Below are positions 49,164 to 60,133 of a stretch of 64,000 nucleotides of DNA, piece by piece. How positions within the stretch are numbered: the stretch's first letter is position 1; every line of letters starts with the position of its first letter. Made by a program: the position numbers and the translations under genes. The stretch comes from Euglena gracilis (Eukaryota > Euglenida > Euglenophyceae > Euglenales): contig CP154957.1 in NCBI GenBank assembly GCA_039621445.1, positions 44,255,503 to 44,319,502 on the forward strand, written 5' to 3'. The notes under the pieces are model-generated. The model was not told the DNA's origin. It ran no database searches and saw only the letters and a program-made list of their open reading frames with translations.

Positions 49164-51611
49164 TTTGAAGGGACCAAAGTCCGACCCGGGGGGGGGGGGG
49201 TGCGCTGATCAAGTGGGCAACAAAAATGGCAAAGAGGGACGAGACTGCCCCAAATGGACGAAAATAGCCAAAATTGGTCAACAGATGGGGCAAATTACCC
49301 TAAATTGGCTGAATTGTTCCCACAGGTGGCTCAAAGCAGCTCAAAATTGCCCAAATTGGTCAAAAATGGAGCAGCGCAACCCCAGTTAGGGGAGGTGCGC
49401 ACCTTTCAGCAAAAATCTCGGGCCCCGGGCTTGCAAATGGACACTTATTAGGGAGTTTGCGCACCCACAAGCCAGGGGAGGGGTTCCTGTGCCTGGACTA
49501 AGAAAGCCAGAAAGGCCTGTGTGTGGCGTTGTCGGGCGTGCGCGATTTCTTCTTTCCCATTGGACAGCAGTCAGACGCCCAACAGCATACACGGAGTGTC
49601 TCCTGGGGCGGGAGGAGGAAGGGCATCGAAGCAGAGCATGAATGGTGTGAGACGCCAGCCAAGGGAATGCAGAATCTTCTTCCTTGTAATGCAACAAAGA
49701 GGGATTACTATTTAGGAAGCTGAAGACGGTTCTCAAACAAGGAGTGGGTATTCATTTGGGAGGTTTAATTGGGGTGGGACAGTTTGAATCTGACAAAGCC
49801 TTTGCCCTCAAAGGAGTGGGGTTTGGGACAATTCAGCAGAGAAAAGAGGGGAGAGGGGGAAATGCCAGATACATCTGAAAATCTCGAAGAAGCGATGACA
49901 CTAGGTTGTATCCCAAAAAAGCACCAATTGTGCCGTAGCATCAATTTCAAAACAAAAAAGAAGAAATGAGAATGCACGGGGGGGGGTTTGTCCGGGGGTC
50001 CCGCTTCGGTGACCTGGCCAATCTCATTTCTCAAAGGAAGTTACTAAGACTAAGTAAGAGGTCAACCACCCCCAAACATGCCAAAAAAATAGCAATTATG
50101 ACGACAGCATGGGTCCGCATTTTGACCCCTGGGGCCGGTCGGTTGCGGTGGATTGGGCTGGGGGGGAGCTCACCCTGTTCACTACAAACTGAACTGCACG
50201 GGGGAGGAAGTGTATAACTGCATGGCCACAATCTCTTCAGATAAGCAACCAGTCGCCAAAGGGGGAGGGAGGGGAGAGCCATTCCGGGATTCAGGGGAAA
50301 TTGTCCACAAATGTGAGTGCGTCACGCCAATGGCAAATATTTTTCTGCGGCAATGCCCCAGGGGGGGGAGGAATGCGCTGGACGGCCCTCGGAAAAAATG
50401 CGCAAAAATGCGCAAAAAAATGCGCAAAAAATGCGCTGAGATTGTACATTCCTAAGGGAAAAAGGACTTAAAAATTTTTTCAACAATGAGCCCAAAATTA
50501 AACCAAAATCACCAAAAACAGTTGAAATGAGGGCATTTTTGGTCAAAAAAAAAATGAGCAAGGCGTCACTCTCTGTTCACCATAACCAACAATGCCAGCC
50601 ATGGTGCCCCTTACTTGTGACCAGGGGAGAAGGATTCGATGCGGGGTCTCTGAAAACCCTAGTGTCCTCATCATCATTGGATGAGTACCCACACCTCATC
50701 ACCCAAAGGTTTTTTCTTGAATATGGACAAAATGCCTCCAAAAAGTGTTAAAAAAAAAGGTGGGAAAATGGAAAAAAATGTGCAAAAAATGTGCAAAAAA
50801 ATTCTTTCAAAAAGGGGCAGAACATAGCACAAATCAAACAGCATAACCAGCGTCAATGCAACATTGGTCAAAGAGCAATTTGATAACATACAATCAAAAA
50901 CAAAAATGAAACTGAAACATATAAAAAAAGCCAGAAATTCTTAAGATGCAAAAAATGCGCCAAAAAAATCGGAAAAAAAATGCGCAAAAAAATGCGAAAA
51001 AATGCGCAAAAAAATGCGAAAAAATGCGCATTTTCCCAAAAATCCGGAAAATGCGCAAAAAATGCGCAAAAATGCGAAAAAATGTGAAACGCATTCCCCC
51101 CCCCCTTGAATACCCTCAGAATGACAGGGGGGAACTTATATTTTTGGTGCCAAGGTCGCCAAATTTTTTTTTCTGGACCCCAAAATTGAATCCCCAAAAG
51201 TGGGACCGCCCGAGCCCCCCCTGGACCCCCAGCGGGTGGGTGGGTGGTTCTGGACCCCCCCCCCAAGTCCTAAAAAAGACCTCTGACCTCCTCGGGGAGC
51301 TCGGGGAGGTGTGCCAAAAAAATACATCAAGGTGACCCGGCGCCGAGGGCCAGTCAGTCACCCCCCCCTGGGGGGGGGGGGAAGATTGGACAGCGGCAAG
51401 TGATGGTAAACTGCGGGGGGAGGTGCGACCTAGCTGTTTGTTTCCACAGGATTGGCAGGTTGCAGCATTTAAGAATAGTTGCAGATATGTTGCCTCTGTG
51501 CGAACATACTCATCTTCGAGGATGGTGTCATCAACACAGGGTTCTTATCAAAGGCAATCACAAATCAAATCTCTGTTGAGCGGAATGTCTTCACAACACT
51601 GTGCTCCAGCC

Positions 51612-51711
51612 AGTTCTCGGTCAACTGCACAGGACATCGGTGAGCAATCTGCGTGCTCCAGCCTCCTTCGCATACTTATTGCTCACCGATGTCCTGTGCA
51701 GACCGAGAACT
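51612..51711. repeat. Inverted repeat, arms about 35 bp
   Basis: 51612-51648 (AGTTCTCGGT ... GGTGAGCAAT) is complementary to 51678-51711 with three unpaired bases; the loop is 29 bp. Confidence 0.85.
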
Positions 51712-52537
51712 TGAGCCCAACGGCATTTGATGAAGCAGCACATTATTCGCTCTTGTTGTTGCAGAAAACAAAAAAAACCGAGACCGCATTGCTGTTGAGA
51801 TACGCATCGTCAACTGTGAAGAGGTCAGGCAAGGTGTGGGTTTCCTCACCCACAAAGCAGGGAGGAGGAGGAACCCTTCGGGGGGGAGCAGCTGAGAGGG
51901 GAGCAGGCAATTTCTTGAGGACCTCCTGGGGGTCCCGCCAGCTGGCTGGACAAAGGTGCTAGCTGGAAAGAAAAGGTGCTGGCTTTGAACCCCCCCCCAG
52001 GTTGGGAGCCCATTGGGAGTGGGTCCTACCGGCTGCCGGGGGGGCTGGACACGGCTGGCACCTGAAAAACAAGCAAATTAGTCCATGATTTTTTTCACTC
52101 AGAATTTTGAGGTGAACGCCCCCGACCAAAGCCATTTTGGCCATTTTTAGCCCTTTTTCTCGCTTTGCGCTTTGTGTCAGGCAGCAAAAACGGTATTACC
52201 ACTCACCTTCCCCCCTGGGGGGTTCCACAGCCCAGCTGGGACCCTGCTGGCAGAGGGGGGGGAAGGTGCTGGATGGCTGGACCCCCTCCCCAGGGGTAGG
52301 GGTCCGACTTAAGGAATTGTCTGGAGAGGAGCAATGGTGCAAGTCAGGGCAGAAGACAGAGGCTTGAACATCTCCTGGGCTCTGCCGCTTTTGGACGTTG
52401 ATGACGAGTGAATTGATATTCCCCATCATTGCAACCTGCAAGGTCATACCTACCCTCTCTATGCTGCGAGGATCAACAAGCCAGTTACAGAGCTGTAGCT
52501 GCTGGGTATAATCAGCATAACCTCCGCTGAATAGAAG

Positions 52538-52945
52538 TACCCGGGGGCCACTATTCAGAACGTTGGTCGAAAACCGAGGGGGGGGGCTTCTATTCGGGGG
52601 GGAGGCACTATTCAGAAAAGTGGTCGAAAACAAGGGGGTCCAAGCATTATGGAAGAAATTTCTTCGTGGGTCTGCATGTCCTACCTTTCAAAACCATGTC
52701 AAACTTGCTGCAAATGTTACTCTTGTGAATGCATTGGATCATTAAACGTAAAATCACCCAACCCTCATTTAACCAATGGCTGAAGAAGCCAAAGCGCTTG
52801 CCATCTCAATTGACAGACAACCCACGGGGAGCGGCCTACTATTCGGGGGGCACTATTCGGAACGTTGGTCGAAAACCGAGGGGGGGGGCTTCTATTGGGG
52901 GGGGGGGGCTCAATTCGGGGGGGGCTTCTATTCAGGGGGGTTTGG
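52538..52945 (+). repeat. Iterated CTATTCGGGGGG motif island
   Basis: Two clusters (52545-52645 and 52838-52940) share GGTCGAAAACCGAGGGGGGG, each flanked by CACTATTC(A/G)G and CTTCTATTCGGGGG phrases. Confidence 0.88.
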
Positions 52946-54484
52946 TAATATGTGTTGATAAAGCACTCGTTCTACTCATTCTCTGCCCAGCAGCACACAA
53001 TCTGAATTGTCAACAGGGCATTGCTCAACGACCCCCCCCCCAGGGGGGTTCAGCTGAGAGGAAAATTTGGGCTGGCTGGAAAAAAGGGCTGCTGGCTGAC
53101 CCCCCCCCATGGGGTCCCAGGGCTGGAACTACGCCTGACCGGGTGCTAAAAAATCGAACCTGCAAAAATGCACAAAAACTGCCAATTATGCAAAAGGTCG
53201 ATTTCTTTGATCCAAAACTTGCCCTGACCAACCCTATACGGCCCATTTTGCCCATTTTCCCCCATTTTTTTTTGCACCCCCAAAAGCGAAAACTCCTTTT
53301 CTGTTGCCGCCCTTTGGGCGGCTGCAAAAGCAATAAAACTCGTCGATGGGGGGTCCGGATTGGAAAAAGGTTGCTGGCTGGACACTCCCCAGAGATGGGG
53401 CAAATTCTCCCAAGCAACGTCCTGATGGGCAACCATAAAAACAGAAGAGGTCTCCACAAGAAGCTGGACAAGAATGGCCAGCAATGTGGCGCAGGCCACA
53501 TATGTATACAAAAGTTGCAGGGGGCGAAATAGTTGGGGAAAAAAACGTTGTGAATGGCACACTGACAAAAAGGCATGGCAAAGAAGGTAGAAAAGAACGA
53601 TGATGCACGTGGACGGATGAAGCTACATTCTCATTCCCGGGGTTCGAGTTTCAGCAACCAAATTTTCCCATCACAACTCACTAGTTTTCTGGTGGGTCGT
53701 ATGTGTGGGCTTCTGGCATCGTAAGGTGCCTTCATTGGACAGAAAAGCTGCGTCTTCGCCCATTCCTGGGAGCACCCCACAGTCAACCATTCCAGGAAGC
53801 AAGCATCAATGTGCCGTCTTGGGTCAGATACGTGCGAACAAAATAGATGGCTGTGGGGGTTGCCAGAGTGGGCCAATCCATGAGCAAGGAGGTGGCTAAT
53901 CCCACTCTGGCTCTGGGATGCACTGAATGAAGCGCCGGCAGTGGTCCTCCCTATCAGGGATGATCCGCAAAACCACAGGCTCACGTCAGACAAAAAAAAA
54001 GGACGAGGAGGAAGTGGTTTATGGTGGTTTTTTCGGGGAACAGTTCCTGGCTGTTTTCGGAAACAATTTCCTCCCGTCCAATCCATTTCATGGTGTTTAT
54101 TTATTTGTCACCAGCCATCCTTTCTCAATGAGAACCCATGAGATTCAAATTCCCCCAATTTTAGAGTTGAAATTGCCCCCTCCCCCACAACAGTTATGCA
54201 ACCGGACAATGCAATTCACATAGAATTCATCTTCCTATGTTGCTGGAAGAATATTTCGGTGTTGAAGAAAAAAACGCGAAGATCATCTTTTTGTTGAAAT
54301 TCTAAAGAACCCTGGAGAATTTATTGGCACTCCAAAGAGAACTGGAGCTTTCTTGGCACCTTTGGCATGTGCCTTTCTTTAAAACTGCCCAGAGCAATAA
54401 AGACAACACCAACCCAGAAATACCCTGATCCTGAAGAAGAAAAAAATCAAAAAAATTGAAACCAATACCTCATTTTTTTTTTTT

Positions 54485-57400
54485 TCATTGAATTCCAAAC
54501 ATCACGGAAAGACGTCCTATATTTTTAATCAGTAATTGAATGCAAGGAGGGGGTGTGGATGTGCCAGTCGTCTTCGCCAAAAAAAAAAGTGTGCCAGCCG
54601 TCTCCCAAGGTGATCCCTGTCTCCACGGGTACAAGCTGGGGTCCATGGTAGAGGACAGCTCCGCATAGTGCGCCAGCAGCCGTTGGACGGCGGTCCGACG
54701 CTGGCGAGGCAGCAGCTTGAAGGCGTGCTCGAAGTTCGCAATCTGTGCCATGAGGGTGGCGTTCAGCTCCGCAAAGGCCGGCTGGTCGGTGGTGCCGGCC
54801 TCGGCCATGCGGCACTCCATCCGCTCGAGGGATTCGATTCCGCCAGGAAAGGTCAGGGGCTCAAACAACCACCAAACATGGGGCTGGAGCGGCGCTGGGA
54901 GCATGCTTGTTCTTACCGACCGGGGGGGGGGGGTGCTATAGGAGCAGGCACCCCCTCCCCTGTGTGCACTGTCGCTGTTTTTTTGGTGCCTTTTATCCCT
55001 TCTTCTGGCCTGGCGCTGTTGTCCGCCTCTGGCCTTTTTGTCTGTGTGCGTGGAGGTAGCCGGAGCCTGGCGGGACTTACCTTGTTTACGACGCCAGCCA
55101 CCAAGCGCCCGCCAGGCACATACACCACTTTAGTTGGGGGGGGGTCTCCTTCACCGTGGCGACGCACCGGCACACCCCCCCCCCGGGGGATAGGGGTCCG
55201 GGGGGACCCAGAAAATTTTCATTGAAAATGGCCTTTTCCGGGCCCCCGGCGCCTTTGGCGCCGGGGTCGGAGGGGGGTGCCTGCTAGGGGCAGGCACCCC
55301 CAAAACCCTACCCCCCCCCCGGGGGGGTCGGGTCTGGTGCTATGGGGTGCCTGCCCATAGTACCCCCCCCCGTGGGGTAGGCACCCGACTAAGCACAAGC
55401 CTGGCTGGGAGCGTGAGCAATGATTCCCTCCGCTGCAATAATTGGTGAGAATAGCATTGTTGCACACAAGCCATCCCACGGTTTGGGGAAAGCTGACAAA
55501 TACGCCCATGATGATTCACTTGGGGTAATTTGAGGTCGTTTGCTTACCCCCCCCCCCGTTTTTGCACCGACATTGGGCAAGAAAAACCACCCAGCAGTTC
55601 GCAGTGAAGAAATTTCTCCTCGTGTCATTCTGACTGAGGCCGTCTCCTGGGTGTGATCCACTGCGGAGCGGATGGCGCCACACAGCCCGTGCAGGAAGCC
55701 CACGTCCACCACCAGCAGCATGTACAGCTCCTCGTTCCGCCGGCCGAAGGTGCTGAGCGCACGGTTGATCTCCGCACTAACGTTCAGGATGGCGTGCAGG
55801 GTGGGGTCCGGAACTTTGTATGAGAGGCGGTCCTGGGCCCGGGAGTAGGGCTCCCGCTCCAGCATGAGGGTGTCCCACATCTGGAAGAGGAGGCATGAAG
55901 GGAGTGGATGGTAGATCTAAATTTAATTTGGGGGGCATAGCCATATTCGGAAGGGGGGTTTGGGCATGGGGGAGGGGGTAGTCGGCATCAACCCACCTCC
56001 ATGCCTCAAAAGCAGTTGGTTACTTTGAGTAAAATTTTGGTGCTTCGCGCCGATAAAAGAAGAAGTACTGTCCATGAGAGAAAAACATGGGGGAAAGAAT
56101 TGAATATTGAATTCCCACCTGGTCTGACTCCCAAGAAATCACTTCCATGAAAATAAATTGCACGTTTGCCTTTGGGCATACGATCCATCAAAATGAAAAC
56201 ACCCTGAGAACTCAATAACCCATAATTGCTAGTGAAAATTTTTCATTAAGAAAGGTTTTAGAAAATGCAGTTGTCAAGGGTGGGAGAAAAAAGGGAAAAG
56301 GTGCAAAATTTTACCCTGCGAGGTGCGATGTGGGGTAAAACCCCCCTGAAAACAACGACAGGTCGTTATCTGACTTTTCAGTTGGTGGCAACTCCAGAGT
56401 GGGTCGGTATAAATGGCGGGTTGTTATCAGAGGGGGGCTTTGCTGTTTTCTCTGCCGCATCTATGTCTGACACGCTTTCTACCATCCATCCATCGTGCCA
56501 TCCACCTGGTTTCACACCCCAGTTGATGGCGTTGTAAAGAAGTTTGATGAGGATGTGCCAGGGTCCTCTGTAGGCTCTGCTCCTCCGCTCACCCCGACCA
56601 CGCCCCCGTCCAAGCAGCGGTCGATCCACTCATACTTCAAATAAACACTGGTGAGCCTGGACGCTCTTACGTGAGATGCATCATCTGACCCGTGCTTTCT
56701 GCTCTTTGTCAACCATGGGTCGTTATATTTCTTTTTTGGTGGGAATTCCAGGATGGGTCGTTATAAATGGGGGGGTTCGTTATCAAAGGGGGGTCGTTCT
56801 AAATGAGGAGGGGGGGGTTTAACACGGGGGGGAACGAGGCAGCAGGCAGGCAGGAATGGAAAGGGGGGCCTTGTTGGCAAGACTGGGACAACTGGGAGGG
56901 GGGGCAAGTTGACTGCTGCAGCCTGAGGGGCTGGGCAGGTGGGATGCGGCCACACCTGCTCCAGCCTGCCCTTGATGGAGCCCAGGGCCTCCTCCAGCTC
57001 CAGGGCCCACTCCTTGGCCGCCTCCGTCATCGGGTCCGCCTGGCGGAGGTGGCGCCCCATTGCTGGCACGTGACAGACAAGCGCTCCTGCCAGTGCAGGC
57101 CACCAGGGACAGGAGGCGAATGCCTCCCCCCCCCCAAATAATATACCCCCCAAATAAATACCCCCAGCCGGGGACTTCGGCTGCCCAAATAACATACTCC
57201 CCCCTGCCGCACCCCAGAGAGGGAAATCGAGAAAGGCGGAAAATGCTCAAATTCTGCCCAAAACAACACATTTTTGACTGGTGCCAAAAATTAGTGGCAC
57301 CAAACGTGCAAAATCCAAAAATAATGTTAACAATATGCCTTTTGGGTCGGTCTGTTTGAGTTTGAAAAATTAACCCAAATAATATATTCCCCAAAATAAT

Positions 57401-60133
57401 ATACAGCCCCCTGGCCCCGAATTCGGGCCCAAATAATATATCCCCATATATTATAGGCATATTATATATAGGTATGTATATACCTCTATATGTACGTATA
57501 CCTATATATGCACGTATTCCTATACATAGGTACATCATTTGGGGGGAGATTAGCTGTTTGAACGCCGAGGAAAACTCCCTGGAGCAGGAAGGGCAAGCAG
57601 CAGGGCGGGGAGGAGGAGGCGAAGGGGCGGGACAGCCACAGCCACACGGCGGTGGTCCGGGACGGCGTGGGCGAGGGCGGGCGGCGCTCATGCTTATGCG
57701 CGTGCCACTGGAGCTGGTACTGGAGGCACCCACCAGCCGATGGCCCACCCCTCACGTGGCTGCCATTCTGCCAAACTCACCCCCCCCAAACTCCCTGAAA
57801 TCGGCCTTGGAAAGAGGGGTTGTGAGAGGCTCTTTCATCCTTTTGAACGATGCTCGGGGACGCGTCGAGTCATTGGGTTTTCAGGAGTTCACTGGGGCCT
57901 CAGACTCAGCGTCACCAGAACGTGGCCAGCAAAACTTACCCTGAAAAGCATTCTTGTGAAATTCTCATAATTTCTAACTAAACCTCCTTGAGAGCCCATC
58001 TCCCATTAGGCCGACCTCCACAGGCACATGCTGTACTCAGATTTAATGTTTATTCCTGGGGGGGGGTAGATTGGAGCGAACATGCATGGAGAAGAATTCT
58101 TGAATGGGGGGTTACCATGCCCCCCCCCCCGAGCTGTTCCCCCCCCCGAGCTATCCCATAGGGGGGACGGGAATAGCTCACTGTCACAGCACTTTTTACA
58201 AAGAAATTCTCAAAAAAGTACTCAAAAATCGACGGTTTTGGGACGTTTTTGGCAAATGTGCTTAAAATTGACCATTTTTTGCGAACATCCAAAAAAAAGT
58301 TGCCAAAAATGACCCCTTTTGGGTTGCCCAAGGGTCGGGTATGGGAATAGCTCGGGGGGGGGACCTCGTTCCCCCCCCCCCCGGAGCTGTTCCCCCCCCG
58401 CACTGTTCCCATTGGGCCGTTAAGGGTCCCGGGGACGGGAATAGCTCAGGGGGGGGGGGCATGGTAATGGTAGTGGTCAGTGAGATGGGGTGGTGCTGGC
58501 AGAGGGGTAGCTATGCAGCTGTTGCATGTCTGGGCCATTTCCTCTGGGGAGCAGTGGAGGAAATTCAGCATGATGTCTGAGGAACGCAAGGGCGGGATAT
58601 CCGCCAGGAAGCGGAGGAACAACTCGAGGCGCCCGCAGGCCCATTCAAAACACACTCGTATTGTCCTGCTGAGTGCATCAACCAACCATGCCTGAGCGGG
58701 GGGTGGGGCAACGTGAACTCTCGGAAATGCGACGTTAAAGAATGCAAACCACACACAGTTTCAATAATATGAATTTTTTGGCAGTCCAGGTGTAAAAAGT
58801 GGATCAAAAAAAATAATTCCTGAAACATTTGGGAACATGTTGCTGCAAAAATATGCCTAATCGATAATGACAACAGCAGTTTTGTTTCAGGTGAAAATTC
58901 TCCAAAAAAATAAAGTACTCCAAAGTGTGCATTTTTTCTAGTCAAAACAGTTTCCGTTCATTCCAAGTGCCAGAAAAAAAAAGCACAAAAACTGCAACAT
59001 TTGTCACACAAAAAAAAGCAAAAAAAACCATGCAGTGGTGTTTAATCCCCACTCCCTGGCCTGGGGCGAACAACGACGTTCCAACACAGGAGGATGAGAA
59101 TGTCGCCTGGGCTGAACATGCGGTAAGAAACCAGGGCTGGTGGCTGTTGCCCTTCACTGGTGTCAAGAGAACGCTCTGCCTCTGGCACAGAGTGCAAAGG
59201 GGGAAATATACACTGCCTGATTTCTTTTTCCAACCTACCAAACCCAGGAATCAAGAATCGCTTAAACCTCAAAAAAATACCACATGGGAAATGTTATTTG
59301 CACATCCCACAAAAAGAAGTGGATCAAAACAAAGGTCTTCCATTGGAAGACCTTTGGAAGGTCTTCCATAGGAAGCACCAAAACTGGAGTTTGAAAATGC
59401 TATACAACCCTTGAAGCGGCAAAGCGTGGGTGTGGGTGCTGAAGAAATTACTGCTGGAAGGAAAGAAACAGGGTGAAGAAATCACCCACTGGGGAACTAT
59501 TTGTCTTCGGTGAACCGACCGCCTGGAATTCAACTGAAACAGCAGCCTTGTCCAGATATTAAAAAATAACGGAACACGCTTTTTTGAGTTCTAATTAAAC
59601 ATACAAAATTTGAGATTTGGTTTAAATACCCGGGGGGGGGGGGGGGGTCCCGCGGGGCTAGCAGCTGGACCCGGTGGGTGCCCTGGGTTGGCGTTTTTCA
59701 GCCAACTTTAGAGGTGAACCCCAAAAACCACCCAAAAAATGCCTTTTTGGCTATTTTGACCCATCTTCAAAAAACTGTGGCGCTTTGTGCCGAAAATTCT
59801 TTGGCCCAGCCCAGTTTTGCCGGGCTGGCCCAAACAGGCAGGACCCTCCCCCCAGGGGGGTCTGCAGGTCTGCAGCCCAGCTGAGGTGCTGGCTGGAAAA
59901 AGGTGCTGGCTGGCTGGACCCCCCCGGGGGAGGGCCCACGTAAACATGAACAATTAGGAGCCAAATAGAAGGGGGTAGCAAAAAAAGCAAAAATCTCTTG
60001 GCCAGGACCCAAAACCAAAGCATCGACTTTTTCCAGCATCCCCTCCATCGCCATTCCAGGTAAGGGTGGTATGATCCAGCCCGGGAACTCAGTGAGAGCA
60101 GCTTCCTGTAGCCAAACAAAATCTCGGTATCGC
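54485..60133 (-). CDS. PX-BAR sorting nexin (5' end incomplete)
   Basis: Exons: 60028-60133 (PX core: RYRDFVWLQEAALTEFPGW, IIPPLPG), 58535-58691 (RLELFLRFLADIPPLRSSD, end of PX), 56956-57068 (ADPMTEAAKEWALELEEALG), 55653-55880 (EREPYSRAQDRLSYK, INRALSTFGRRNEELYMLL) and 54485-54838 (IESLERMECRMAEAG, QIANFEHAFKLLPRQRRTA). All phases agree. The RRY.DF...PP.P PX signature binds 3-phosphoinositides on endosomes; the long helical remainder with regular charged heptads is read as a BAR domain, giving an SNX-BAR protein of endosomal retrieval. Which SNX subtype is not decidable. The start of the PX domain and the N-terminus lie upstream of an acceptor at 60134-60136 and were not found. Introns at 54839-55652 and 57069-58534 are nonconventional. 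The last about 45 codons (after YPWRQG) are weaker and could be intron read-through to a stop at 54485. Confidence 0.87.
54839..55652 (-). other. Nonconventional intron (814 nt) in the sorting nexin
   Basis: It starts ACCCAGGA and ends TCCTGGCGGA; CAGGA pairs with TCCTG. It joins SAVDH to IESLER in phase 0. There is no GT donor at this place. Confidence 0.82.
56345..56820 (+). repeat. Iterated GGTCGTTAT(A/C) motif island
   Basis: GGTCGTTAT, GGTCGGTATAAATGG, GTTGTTATCAGAGGGG and GGTCGTTATAAATGGGGG recur in two clusters (56358-56440 and 56728-56815), ending in G runs. Intronic in the sorting nexin. Confidence 0.82.
57118..57450 (+). repeat. Iterated CCAAATAATATA motif island
   Basis: CCAAATAATATACCCC and close variants occur at least six times. 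The same phrase, in both directions, recurs at 16672-16715 and 17135-17172. Confidence 0.82.
58070..58470 (+). repeat. Iterated GAGCT(G/A)TTCCC island with G/C runs
   Basis: GAGCTGTTCCCCCCCC and its complement GGGAATAGCTC recur around 58128-58180 and 58338-58460, so the block can fold on itself. Intronic. Confidence 0.82.
59630..59945. repeat. GGTGCTGGCTGG island with a GGCGC hairpin
   Basis: Poly-G at 59632-59647, GTGGCGCTTTGTGCCGAAAA at 59776-59795, and GGTGCTGGCTGGAAAAAGGT repeats at 59885-59920 followed by CCCCCCGGGGG. Shares modules with 333-363 and 51950-53420. Confidence 0.75.

Larger units (their letters stand above)
49164..54484. other. Stretch of 5.3 kb between the sorting nexin and eIF2A, no gene seen
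   Basis: No frame here shows domain or exon character on either strand. AAAATGCGC words are iterated at 50395-50435 and 50945-51080. A fold-back lies at 51612-51711 and motif islands at 52540-52950 and 51950-53420. Confidence 0.5.
57069..58534 (-). other. Nonconventional intron (about 1466 nt) in the sorting nexin
   Basis: It starts CCCAGACA and ends TGTCTGTCACG; CAGACA pairs with TGTCTG. It joins SPEEM to VPAMGR. One shared G makes the cut ambiguous by one base. Confidence 0.77.

Noticed and set aside
57560-57760. GC-rich open block that looked like an exon of the sorting nexin
   Set aside because: The 57069-58534 nonconventional intron joins flanking exons in frame without it, and no frame resembles PX or BAR sequence.
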